Assembly: GCA_003645495.1 (NCBI GenBank)
Contig: QNFK01000156.1
Location: forward strand, 1 to 5,666
Length of the DNA: 5,666 nt
DNA from: Gammaproteobacteria bacterium
GTDB taxonomy: Bacteria > Pseudomonadota > Gammaproteobacteria > Steroidobacterales > Woeseiaceae
Direction of reading: 5' to 3'
Of the stretch, positions 1-5,302 are shown piece by piece. The first letter of the stretch is position 1; each line of letters begins with the position of its first letter. The notes under the pieces were generated by a model that worked only from the letters and a program-made list of their open reading frames with translations, ran no database searches and was not told the origin of the DNA. The position numbers and the translations under genes were made by a program.

Positions 1-2
1 AG

Positions 3-131
3 GCGGCAGATAACATCAAGCGGGTCATACAGCGGCCGGATACTGACTGGTCGAAAGAAGCGGCGCAGAACCCCTATATGATTAAAGATACTCAGGCAAC
101 CAAAACTACCTGGCATCCGATAGGTAGCTAG
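3..131 (+). CDS. C-terminal fragment of an unrecognised protein (5' end outside window)
   Basis: The third frame is open from the window edge for 43 codons and ends in TAG at 129-131. The other two plus frames hit stops inside this stretch. The peptide is polar and protein-like: it begins AADNIKRVIQRP, continues with a WSKEAAQNPY stretch and ends KTTWHPIGS. I do not recognise the family, so I give no function. Signs that it is real are the sensible amino-acid composition and a stop placed 17 bases before an intergenic repeat begins, a usual place for such repeats. It converges on the minus-strand kinase gene that ends at 386. No hairpin with a T-run follows the stop; the palindromic repeat may serve as the 3' end structure. 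Confidence 0.6.
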   Translation, partial: AADNIKRVIQRPDTDWSKEAAQNPYMIKDTQATKTTWHPIGS

Positions 132-147
132 TGTCCATGCCAATGTC

Positions 148-182
148 GAGAGGTTGCCGCGCCCTCCGGGCTCGCAATGACG
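148..182 (-). repeat. Palindromic intergenic repeat, copy 1
   Basis: On the minus strand this reads CGTCATTGCGAG, a short variable middle, then GCGGCAACCTC. It is the same unit as the copies at 267-301 and 347-380. Its outer arm (150-161, GAGGTTGCCGCG) is a perfect 12-base inverted match to 289-300 of copy 2. Repeats containing 'GTCATTGCGAGGAGCGAAGCGAC' are familiar from intergenic regions of many unrelated bacteria and often cause false ORF calls. Confidence 0.8.
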
Positions 183-197
183 TCTGTTCTTTTAGGG

Positions 198-212
198 TTT
201 GCAATGACGTCG
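198..212 (-). repeat. Truncated copy of the intergenic repeat
   Basis: Positions 201-211 (GCAATGACGTC) repeat exactly the end of copy 1 at 174-184 apart from the base or two before it, but without the rest of the unit. It is probably a degenerate end or a small internal duplication. Just downstream, 221-237 is a short C-rich tandem of GCCCACC (two full units and a part). Confidence 0.5.
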
Positions 213-266
213 ATACTATCGCCCACCGCCCACCGCCAACCCGGACCCCACCTGAAAAAGACAGAA

Positions 267-301
267 GTCATTGCGAGGAGCGAAGCGACGCGGCAACCTC
301 C
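267..301 (+). repeat. Palindromic intergenic repeat, copy 2
   Basis: This is the best-preserved plus-strand copy: GTCATTGCGAGGAGCGAAGC, then GACGCGGCAACCTCC. Bases 267-277 are a perfect 11-base inverted match to 368-378 in copy 3. The 3' end also forms a local hairpin, with 293-299 (GCAACCT) pairing with 305-311 (AGGTTGC) across a 5-base loop. Confidence 0.85.
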
Positions 302-346
302 AACAGGTTGCTGCATTGTAAGAAGAAGGCTGCTCCATAAATTCAA

Positions 347-380
347 GAGCTTGCCACGCCCGTCAAGCTCGCAATGACGT
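347..380 (-). repeat. Palindromic intergenic repeat, copy 3
   Basis: On the minus strand this reads ACGTCATTGCGAG, a middle part, then GTGGCAAGCTC, in inverted orientation to copy 2. It ends only six bases before the stop codon of the minus-strand kinase, so it lies in that gene's 3' untranslated region and could act as a 3' stabilising or terminating structure. Confidence 0.8.
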
Positions 381-385
381 TGGTG

Positions 386-1366
386 CTAACCCGTATAGCC
401 TTCCAGTAATCCGCTCTCGATGCGCCCACCAACCTGCTGGATAACGTTGGTTGCACAGTAGGTGCCGAGTTTCGCGCATTCCTGCAATGACTTGTCGGAC
501 GTCAGTCCATACAGAAATCCTGCAGTGTAAGCGTCGCCGGCACCGGTGGTATCGACGATGGTCTCCACGGGCGTCGCCGGCTGAATAACCGTCTCACCCT
601 TATGCATGATCACCGATCCTTTCTCGGAACGCGTCATTGCGAACAGGTTGTCGTAATCCGCAAGTTTCCTGGTCGTTTCCTCGAACGATTCTGTTTGCAG
701 AAGTGCGTTTACTTCGTCTTCGTCCGCAACCACAATGTCTACACCATTGCGGACGGCGGCGTGGAACGCATCACGATGGCGTTCTACGCAGAACGAATCC
801 GAGAGTGATAAAGCCACGGAACTGCCGTTGGCTTTCGCGATTTTTATCGCAGATGCAGCGAGCGCGGGACCCTCAGCGATATCCCAAACGTAGCCTTCCA
901 GGAGGATAACGCCGGGCTTGCCAACCGTGGTTTCTGTTACGTCGCCTTCACCCAATTCGGTGCAGGCGCCAAGATAAGTCTGCATCGTGCGTTGCCCGTC
1001 TGGACTTATCAGCACATGGCAACGTGCGGTCGGAGCGCCATCGGCGGCTGGCTGGAGCCGTATATCGACGCCGAGTGAACGCATGTCATGCACGAAGATC
1101 TCGCCGAGCTGATCGGCTTTGACCCGCCCGATATAAGCAGCAGATCCGCCCAAATTGGCAAATCCGGCAACTGTATTCGCCACCGAGCCACCTGACATTT
1201 CCGTCGCCGGGCCCATCATGGCGTAGATTTCATGGGCGCGATTTTCATCAATCAGCGTCATCGATCCAGACGGTGCGCCGATCTTGTCGAGAAAGTCGTC
1301 GTCAATGTGCGCCAGCACGTCGACGATTGCGTTACTGATGCCTAGCAGCCGGGTTGAGTCAGTCAT
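386..1366 (-). CDS. PfkB-family carbohydrate/nucleoside kinase (adenosine kinase-like)
   Basis: This 326-residue protein has the normal length for ribokinase/PfkB-family kinases, which use ATP to phosphorylate a sugar or nucleoside hydroxyl in the cytoplasm. The N-terminal signature lies at about 58-82 (SGGSVANTVAGFANLGG, then YIGRV). The C-terminal signature is DTTGAGDAYTAGF at 272-284: the GAGD turn forms the anion hole and D278 is the expected catalytic base. The overall pattern most resembles the bacterial adenosine kinase-like branch, but the substrate cannot be read from sequence alone. The NxxE motif position reads D215-E-D-E218, so its Asn is replaced by Asp. ATG start with AGGA (plus positions 1377-1380) ten bases upstream. 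It is transcribed alone, divergent from the DUF4956 gene and convergent with the 5' fragment. Confidence 0.92.
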   Translation of the reverse strand: MTDSTRLLGISNAIVDVLAHIDDDFLDKIGAPSGSMTLIDENRAHEIYAMMGPATEMSGGSVANTVAGFANLGGSAAYIGRVKADQLGEIFVHDMRSLGVDIRLQPAADGAPTARCHVLISPDGQRTMQTYLGACTELGEGDVTETTVGKPGVILLEGYVWDIAEGPALAASAIKIAKANGSSVALSLSDSFCVERHRDAFHAAVRNGVDIVVADEDEVNALLQTESFEETTRKLADYDNLFAMTRSEKGSVIMHKGETVIQPATPVETIVDTTGAGDAYTAGFLYGLTSDKSLQECAKLGTYCATNVIQQVGGRIESGLLEGYTG

Positions 1367-1551
1367 GTATTCTCTGTCCTGGAAAGAAACGCGGCATAGC
1401 GTACACCAAAATTGTGCAGAGGCTTTTCATTATTGATACCTGAAGCGCGATTCCACTCGCGGCAGCCAACTATTTCGCCCCGATTGTGGCGCTCTGCCCG
1501 GGGTGGCGGTATGGTTTACACCGCCATCGAGAATTTAACCCTGATGATGTT
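1367..1551. other. Divergent intergenic region between the kinase and DUF4956 genes
   Basis: Promoters for both the minus-strand kinase and the plus-strand operon should lie here, but I find no convincing -35/-10 pair on either strand. A short perfect stem is present, CGCGA (1446-1450) and TCGCG (1457-1461) with a six-base loop, too small to call an operator with any assurance. The stretch from the GTG at 1486 to 1551 is open in frame with the DUF4956 gene and could be an N-terminal extension. Confidence 0.4.
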
Positions 1552-2199
1552 ATGAGACGAGCCGCAAACTTTCTGATTCCGGTTACCCTGATCACGTTGT
1601 ATTACGTTTTCTGGGCCGGCATTATGACGTTACTGCTGATCAAAGTACCGGTAGTGCGCGAATTCTTCCCTGTAGGCGGTCTTGGTGACCTTGCCGGGGG
1701 GAATAGCAACGATCTCGAGATTATCTATTCCGACATTGAAATGGCAGCGCTTGCGCCAAATGGCCCTGTTCGACTCGCATTCGCAAGTTTGGGTGCCGCA
1801 ATTCTGATCATTCCGATTTCGTGGGTGTATTTCATTACCAGTCGTAACAAGGATGTCGATCAGTCATTCGTACAAACGATCATCGTTATGCCGATCGTCG
1901 TTACCGGTATAGCCACTATCGTACTGAATAGCCTGCCACTGGCTTTCGCCCTGGCGGGTGTGGTTGCCGCGGTCCGATTTCGATTTACGCTGGATCAACC
2001 ATCACATGCAATGTACATATTCGTGTCAATCAGCATTGGTCTTGGAGCGGGCATTGGCGCGCTTGGTGTTGCCATGGTCATATCCATGGCATTCGTTTAT
2101 TCCACTCTGATCATCTGGAAACTGCAGTATGGCAAGGTATTGTCTGGACCATTCTTCTCAATGCTCACCAGGCGCGATCGCACCGAGGATGATTACTAG
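1552..2199 (+). CDS. DUF4956 domain-containing multi-pass membrane protein
   Basis: I count 215 residues from the ATG at 1552. A strong hydrophobic helix follows the positive start MRRAANF at about 7-31, another lies at 74-95, a third at about 109-139, and a Gly/Ala-rich pair spans about 153-189. The motif VRFRFTLDQP at 141-150, followed by a Gly-rich helix (SIGLGAGIGALG), is the hallmark I recognise for DUF4956. The function of this family is not established; elsewhere its genes often neighbour VTC-type polyphosphate polymerase and CotH genes. The tail after residue 189 is short and charged, ending TEDDY. A GTG at 1486 would add 22 residues, but these are not membrane-like and neither start has a clear ribosome site. 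I prefer 1552 because it gives positive residues directly before the first helix. First gene of the probable three-gene operon. Confidence 0.8.
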   Translation: MRRAANFLIPVTLITLYYVFWAGIMTLLLIKVPVVREFFPVGGLGDLAGGNSNDLEIIYSDIEMAALAPNGPVRLAFASLGAAILIIPISWVYFITSRNKDVDQSFVQTIIVMPIVVTGIATIVLNSLPLAFALAGVVAAVRFRFTLDQPSHAMYIFVSISIGLGAGIGALGVAMVISMAFVYSTLIIWKLQYGKVLSGPFFSMLTRRDRTEDDY

Positions 2200-2203
2200 C
2201 AAT

Positions 2204-2266
2204 ATGCCGAAAAGGCCGATCATGGCTTTTCCAACATTGTCATTCGGCGATGCGGTTTTCGAATGA
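2204..2266 (+). CDS. Possible 20-codon leader ORF coupled to the lipoprotein gene
   Basis: An ATG five bases after the DUF4956 stop opens a frame MPKRPIMAFPTLSFGDAVFE, whose TGA overlaps the lipoprotein ATG as ATGA. The lipoprotein start itself has no visible Shine-Dalgarno sequence, so re-initiation from this short frame is a reasonable way to translate it. A GAGGA lies upstream, though about 14 bases away, which is long. A chance ORF of this size is quite possible. Confidence 0.25.
   Translation: MPKRPIMAFPTLSFGDAVFE
2211..2230 (+). other. Small hairpin between DUF4956 and lipoprotein genes
   Basis: AAAGGCC (2211-2217) pairs with GGCTTTT (2224-2230), including one G-T pair, across the six-base loop GATCAT. 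No T-run follows it, so it is not a standard terminator. It may be an RNA-processing or stability element in the operon transcript, or chance. Confidence 0.25.
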
Positions 2267-3132
2267 CTGCCAAAATGGTGGCATACCCCGGTAAAGCAGC
2301 GATCCTGGCCATATTCCTGGTTGCCTGTAACCCAAACCCGGTAGATTTATCTGCAAACGAGACGAAAGCGGATGATTCGTTCCGGCAATGGAAGCTACCC
2401 GCAAAATTACGAGAACTGTCAGGACTCGCTTTGACCGGCGATGAAAGACTGCTCGGGGTGGCTGACGAAGAAGCCATCGTCTACGAAATTGACTATGAGA
2501 ATGGCCGCCTGGTTAAGGCGTTCGCGTTCGGCGAGCCGGTGTTGCGCGGGGATTTTGAAGGTATTGCAGTCCTTGATGACAATGTCTGGCTAATGACCAG
2601 TAAAGGTCAGTTGTTTAAAGCGGCTGAGGGCGCCAACGGGGCTCATGTGCAATACCAGCAAATTGATACCGGCCTTGGCAAATATTGTGAGTTTGAGGGT
2701 CTTGCACAGGACCGGGAAAATGGCCTGCTGCTACTGGCGTGCAAAGAAACGAAATCGAAAGGTGACGATTTGAAAATATTCGAATTGTCGGTTGCCGGAA
2801 ACAGGGTCAGCACTGTTCGTGATGTTGCGGTACCGACAGCGGCTATTGGGGGCAAAATTGGTAGTAAGCACGTGAATCCATCTGCCATTGCGGTCGAACC
2901 GAAATCACGCCGCCGCATCATGGTTGCAGCGCGGCAGCGAGCTCTTTTTCAGCTTTCCAGCGAAGGTGATCTAATAGACGCTATAATTCTGCCAAAGAAG
3001 AAACGGCACCGGCAGGCCGAAGGCATCGAGATCACGAGCGATGGCCGCCTGCTAATTGCTGACGAGGGGGGCGATGGCAGGGCAAGGCTTGCTGTCTATC
3101 GAGTGACACCATTCGGCATCATTAAGAACTGA
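2263..3132 (+). CDS. SdiA-regulated (YjiK-like) domain beta-propeller lipoprotein
   Basis: This 289-residue protein has a lipoprotein signal: K4 and K11, a hydrophobic run, then the lipobox LVAC at 19-22, predicting a lipid on C22 and an envelope location. Residues 23-40 are a polar linker. The rest fits the SdiA-regulated domain family, a beta-propeller fold related to E. coli YjiK. A recurring blade motif is visible: ELSGLAL (51), DFEGIAV (97), EFEGLAQ (143), NPSAIAV (205) and QAEGIEI (251). Acidic turns such as ADEE (67-70) and ADEGG (266-270) could bind a metal, as proposed for such propellers. The biochemical role of the family is not known; the name comes from the regulation of one member. 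No ribosome site precedes the ATG, which overlaps the stop of a short leader frame. It lies 63 bases after the DUF4956 gene and 8 bases before the hydrolase-like gene. Confidence 0.82.
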   Translation: MTAKMVAYPGKAAILAIFLVACNPNPVDLSANETKADDSFRQWKLPAKLRELSGLALTGDERLLGVADEEAIVYEIDYENGRLVKAFAFGEPVLRGDFEGIAVLDDNVWLMTSKGQLFKAAEGANGAHVQYQQIDTGLGKYCEFEGLAQDRENGLLLLACKETKSKGDDLKIFELSVAGNRVSTVRDVAVPTAAIGGKIGSKHVNPSAIAVEPKSRRRIMVAARQRALFQLSSEGDLIDAIILPKKKRHRQAEGIEITSDGRLLIADEGGDGRARLAVYRVTPFGIIKN

Positions 3133-3140
3133 CTAACATT

Positions 3141-4124
3141 ATGAATAACAGCGGTAATTCAAAACGAGTTTTGTTGTTCGTGCACGGACGCGACTTTAAA
3201 CCAGGCGCAATCGATTTTGGTGACCTTAGTATTTCCGCGCTAACGATGGGAATTGAACGTGATTGCGCGGAGATGGCTGATCATTTCAACGCGCTCGACA
3301 AACGGCTCGCCTACTACGGCGATATTTCAAATGAGTTTCTTGCCAGCAAAGGCCTTCGGTATGACGAGACACTCGACATTGGTGACCGGCGCAATGCGTT
3401 GATCAAGATTCGTGCACTTGAGAAAAAGAAAAACTTTAGTGTAACTCGCTACGACCGACTGCCTGGTAAATCTGCTCTATCCGAGTTTTTTGCCGATACC
3501 GTGGCGCCACTGGCTGGTGGGATAGGCCTGTCGTCGCTGCTGATGCGAAAAGTAGGCGCCGATCTGAGTGAGTACTGGAACGCCAAAAGTGACTTCGCCG
3601 AAAGGTTGCGGGAACGGGTGCGGTCGTCGATTTGCGATGCGCTGGATGATGGCAGCCAGATTATGCTGCTAACCCATGGTACGGGCTGCATAGTCGCATA
3701 TGATGTGCTTTGGCAAATTTCGCATGACGCTCAATACGCTGAAAAATACCGGGATCAAAAAATCGATGTCTGGTTGACGCTTGGGGCGCCGCTTGGCGAT
3801 TCAATGGTCCGCCGCCGGCTGCTTGGCGCAAGGAAAAAAGGCGTAGATCGATATCCGTCTGTCGTCGTATCCTGGCACAACGTATCAGCAGAAGATGACT
3901 ACTTAAGTCATGACAACACGCTGGCCGATGACTTCAAACCAATGCTGCGGCAAAAACAGGTCAGCTTCATCCGGGATTATCGTGTTTATAACCTCGCCGT
4001 CCGCTACGGCAAATCAAATCCGCACAGCTCAATCGGTTATCTGGCCCATCCACGTACGGCACAAATTATCTCGGAATGGCTACAACAGGGGCAGGTAACG
4101 CCCTTGCCTAAGAGCATTTTTTAG
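3141..4124 (+). CDS. Alpha/beta-hydrolase-fold protein lacking the usual nucleophile serine
   Basis: This 327-residue protein has no signal peptide and is therefore probably cytoplasmic. The start RVLLFVHGRDFKPG (9-22) fits the first core strand and the HG oxyanion-hole loop. The nucleophile-elbow region reads LLTHGTGCIVAYDVLW (176-191). Aligned on the usual GHSxGSxxAYD pattern, the serine position is G180 and the preceding Gly is T178. The next core strand, WLTLGAPLGD, is at 211-220. An acidic candidate lies at D252/D253, and the C-terminal NPHSSIGYLAHP at 293-304 supplies the expected histidine, probably H295. So fold and histidine loop look intact while the nucleophile is missing. It could be a pseudo-enzyme, use T181 or C183, or follow another mechanism. 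Third gene of the operon; its last 17 bases overlap the convergent CotH-like gene. Confidence 0.75.
   Translation: MNNSGNSKRVLLFVHGRDFKPGAIDFGDLSISALTMGIERDCAEMADHFNALDKRLAYYGDISNEFLASKGLRYDETLDIGDRRNALIKIRALEKKKNFSVTRYDRLPGKSALSEFFADTVAPLAGGIGLSSLLMRKVGADLSEYWNAKSDFAERLRERVRSSICDALDDGSQIMLLTHGTGCIVAYDVLWQISHDAQYAEKYRDQKIDVWLTLGAPLGDSMVRRRLLGARKKGVDRYPSVVVSWHNVSAEDDYLSHDNTLADDFKPMLRQKQVSFIRDYRVYNLAVRYGKSNPHSSIGYLAHPRTAQIISEWLQQGQVTPLPKSIF
4087..4105. terminator. Weak stem-loop at the convergent 3' ends
   Basis: AGGGGC (4087-4092) can pair with GCCCTT (4100-4105), including one G-T pair, across a seven-base loop. On the minus strand the stem begins two bases after the CotH-like stop codon, a plausible place for a terminator, but only a poor T-run follows. 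On the plus strand a T6 run (4117-4122) comes eleven bases after the stem and lies within the hydrolase stop region. A weak candidate in either direction. Confidence 0.25.
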
Positions 4125-5187
4125 AAAGGTATCGTTCTATTTTTTGCGGCGTTGATACACGATCAAAATAGACGTTCAGGTACTTGGTAAAGTCCTTCCT
4201 GTAGTTTTCTTCCAGGCCGTCCAAATTTTCGATCAGAGTGCGAATTTCTGCCTCGTGTTCGTGAATATAGGCGACCGTTTCTTCCAGTAAGTAATTGTTA
4301 CTGCAACTGCCGCGGTAATGGTGAACACGAACGCTGCTAATTTTGAGCTTCGGGTTCGGTTCCGCGTACGGCGCATTGACCACCCCGGCGAAATCGAAAT
4401 CATAAGGTATAGGCGTATACAACCCATCATCATTGGTAAATAACTCAATATTGTGGCAACAATCGTCGTTCAGGGCTCCCCTGATCATTGAGTAATCTGT
4501 ATTGCCGATCATGTATTGAAATACAGATACCAGGTTTGCCTGGCGGCGATCGAGGTCTTTGTATTTTATCATGGGTGTTTTCGCCGACGAGAGATTCATG
4601 CGGTCTGCAATATCACTCTTGTCTTCAATGACGAATCCAAAACGGGTCACGGTATCTTTGCTGTTCTGGCTATTTACATAGGTCACCCGCAGCAGACGAC
4701 TGCGGAAGCTTTTATCGGTCAGTATCTGCAGGCTTCGATAGGCCAGGTATTCTTTCAGCACCAATTGTTCGTTACGGTCGCTGCCGATCTTGCAATGCGT
4801 GATGAGCTTTAATTTGTCCTGTCCGGCAAATTCAGTCCCGGCAACCTGTTTCTTGCGAAAATTCAGTCTTATTGGCGCGAATGAACAGGTTTTTTTCTGG
4901 TTCCGGTATTTGCCGCGAGTACGTAACTTGAGATCTAAAGTGTGCGCGACGCCGGCAGTATCTGTGTAGCTGAGCTTGCCGTCGAGATAGTCCTCTTCGG
5001 GCCTTTCCTGCATCAGCTGCGTCATCGGTGCCTCGATAAGAATATCGAGCACGCTGTGGCTGGAGAATAATGGGTTGGCCCCTGTATCTGCGCCAATTTC
5101 ACCACTCTCCGCAGCGGCGAATGATGGCAAACAAAGGAACATCGAGAGCACTATCCGGGTCCAATCATGCAGGTGCGGATTTATCAA
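4108..5187 (-). CDS. Exported CotH-like atypical kinase family protein
   Basis: This 359-residue protein has a Sec signal peptide: R11, a hydrophobic core at about 12-22 and a likely cut after FAAA at 26, so it should act outside the inner membrane. CotH is an atypical protein kinase first known from spore coats. Comparable features here are RTRGKYR at 89-95; K125/K127 in DKLKLITHC (124-132) as the likely ATP-contacting lysine strand; E146 in KEYLAYR as a possible helix-C glutamate; D231 in IGNTDYS as the catalytic Asp candidate; HN at 245-246; and PYDFDFAG at 261-268, whose D263/D265 would bind metal. These assignments come from motif spacing, not alignment. The start is TTG, supported by AAGGGG (plus 5193-5198) five bases upstream and by the signal peptide. 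It is divergent from the exported phosphatase gene. Confidence 0.75.
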   Translation of the reverse strand: MINPHLHDWTRIVLSMFLCLPSFAAAESGEIGADTGANPLFSSHSVLDILIEAPMTQLMQERPEEDYLDGKLSYTDTAGVAHTLDLKLRTRGKYRNQKKTCSFAPIRLNFRKKQVAGTEFAGQDKLKLITHCKIGSDRNEQLVLKEYLAYRSLQILTDKSFRSRLLRVTYVNSQNSKDTVTRFGFVIEDKSDIADRMNLSSAKTPMIKYKDLDRRQANLVSVFQYMIGNTDYSMIRGALNDDCCHNIELFTNDDGLYTPIPYDFDFAGVVNAPYAEPNPKLKISSVRVHHYRGSCSNNYLLEETVAYIHEHEAEIRTLIENLDGLEENYRKDFTKYLNVYFDRVSTPQKIERYLSKKCS

Positions 5188-5210
5188 AGCGACCCCTTTT
5201 TCGCAGCCAT
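5184..5210 (-). CDS. Possible 8-codon leader ORF upstream of the CotH-like gene
   Basis: On the minus strand an ATG at 5210 opens MAAKKGSL, and its TGA overlaps the TTG start of the CotH-like gene as TTGA. The AAGGGG ribosome site lies inside this frame. It has no clear ribosome site of its own, so it may be chance. If translated it could couple or limit expression of the kinase-like gene. Confidence 0.2.
   Translation of the reverse strand: MAAKKGSL
5193..5198 (-). promoter_or_regulatory. Ribosome binding site deciding the TTG start of the CotH-like gene
   Basis: The minus strand reads AAGGGG, then five bases, then TTG. No ATG or GTG in frame lies upstream, and the first in-frame ATG downstream (codon 16) would remove the n-region of the signal peptide. 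The TTG is therefore the best start. Confidence 0.6.
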
Positions 5211-5229
5211 AATGACGATTGATATTTGC

Positions 5230-5238
5230 ATTTTAGCA
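5230..5238 (-). promoter_or_regulatory. Extended -10 promoter candidate for the CotH-like gene
   Basis: On the minus strand the bases read TGCTAAAAT, an extended -10 (TGn) with TAAAAT matching TATAAT at five of six. The best -35 match upstream (TTGAGC) is about 20 bases away, too far to be ideal, but extended -10 promoters depend less on it. An A8 tract lies just upstream. Predicted transcription start is near 5223, giving a leader of about 36 bases. Confidence 0.4.
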
Positions 5239-5262
5239 TGCGATTTTTTTTCGCTGCTCAAT

Positions 5263-5268
5263 TACAAT
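5263..5268 (+). promoter_or_regulatory. -10 promoter candidate for the metallophosphatase gene
   Basis: TACAAT matches TATAAT at five of six and lies 34 bases before the ATG at 5303, so transcription would start near 5275. No good -35 is visible at 16-18 bases; the upstream region is a T-run (5244-5251). If real, it sits about 28 bases from the opposite-facing promoter candidate at 5230-5238, so the two could compete or share a regulator. Confidence 0.3.
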
Positions 5269-5302
5269 TGTTACGACCGGTGATAGGGCCGCGGAGTTCA
5301 TA

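Larger units (their letters stand above)
267..380. repeat. MITE-like inverted-repeat unit made of copies 2 and 3
   Basis: Two repeat copies in opposite orientation frame a 45-base centre, giving a 114-base unit whose ends read GTCATTGCGAG and CTCGCAATGAC. No coding sequence lies inside it. It would be mobilised, if at all, by an enzyme encoded elsewhere. I see no clear target-site duplication at its edges, so mobility is inference; a BIME-like composite of REP-type palindromes is an equally good description. Confidence 0.55.

Noticed and set aside
128..377. Several 60-72 codon open frames on both strands over the intergenic spacer
   Set aside because: They are translations of the palindromic repeat (peptides such as CEERSDAATS and VIARSEATRQPP), a well-known source of false ORFs; none has a ribosome site or a protein family pattern.
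148..380. CRISPR array
   Set aside because: The repeat copies alternate in orientation and have unequal spacing and sequence; a CRISPR array needs direct repeats with regular spacers.
602..909. Plus-strand open frames inside the PfkB kinase gene
   Set aside because: They lie antisense to a well-supported kinase and have no recognisable domains; shadow frames.
1446..1461. Operator or terminator at CGCGA-TTCCAC-TCGCG
   Set aside because: A five-base stem is expected by chance at this length and no T-run follows.
2220..2477. Minus-strand frame of 85 codons at the start of the lipoprotein gene
   Set aside because: Antisense to the lipoprotein, low-complexity Ser-rich peptide, no family resemblance.
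4516..4812. Plus-strand frame of 98 codons inside the CotH-like gene
   Set aside because: Antisense to a gene with clear signal peptide and kinase-like motifs; no ribosome site or known domain.
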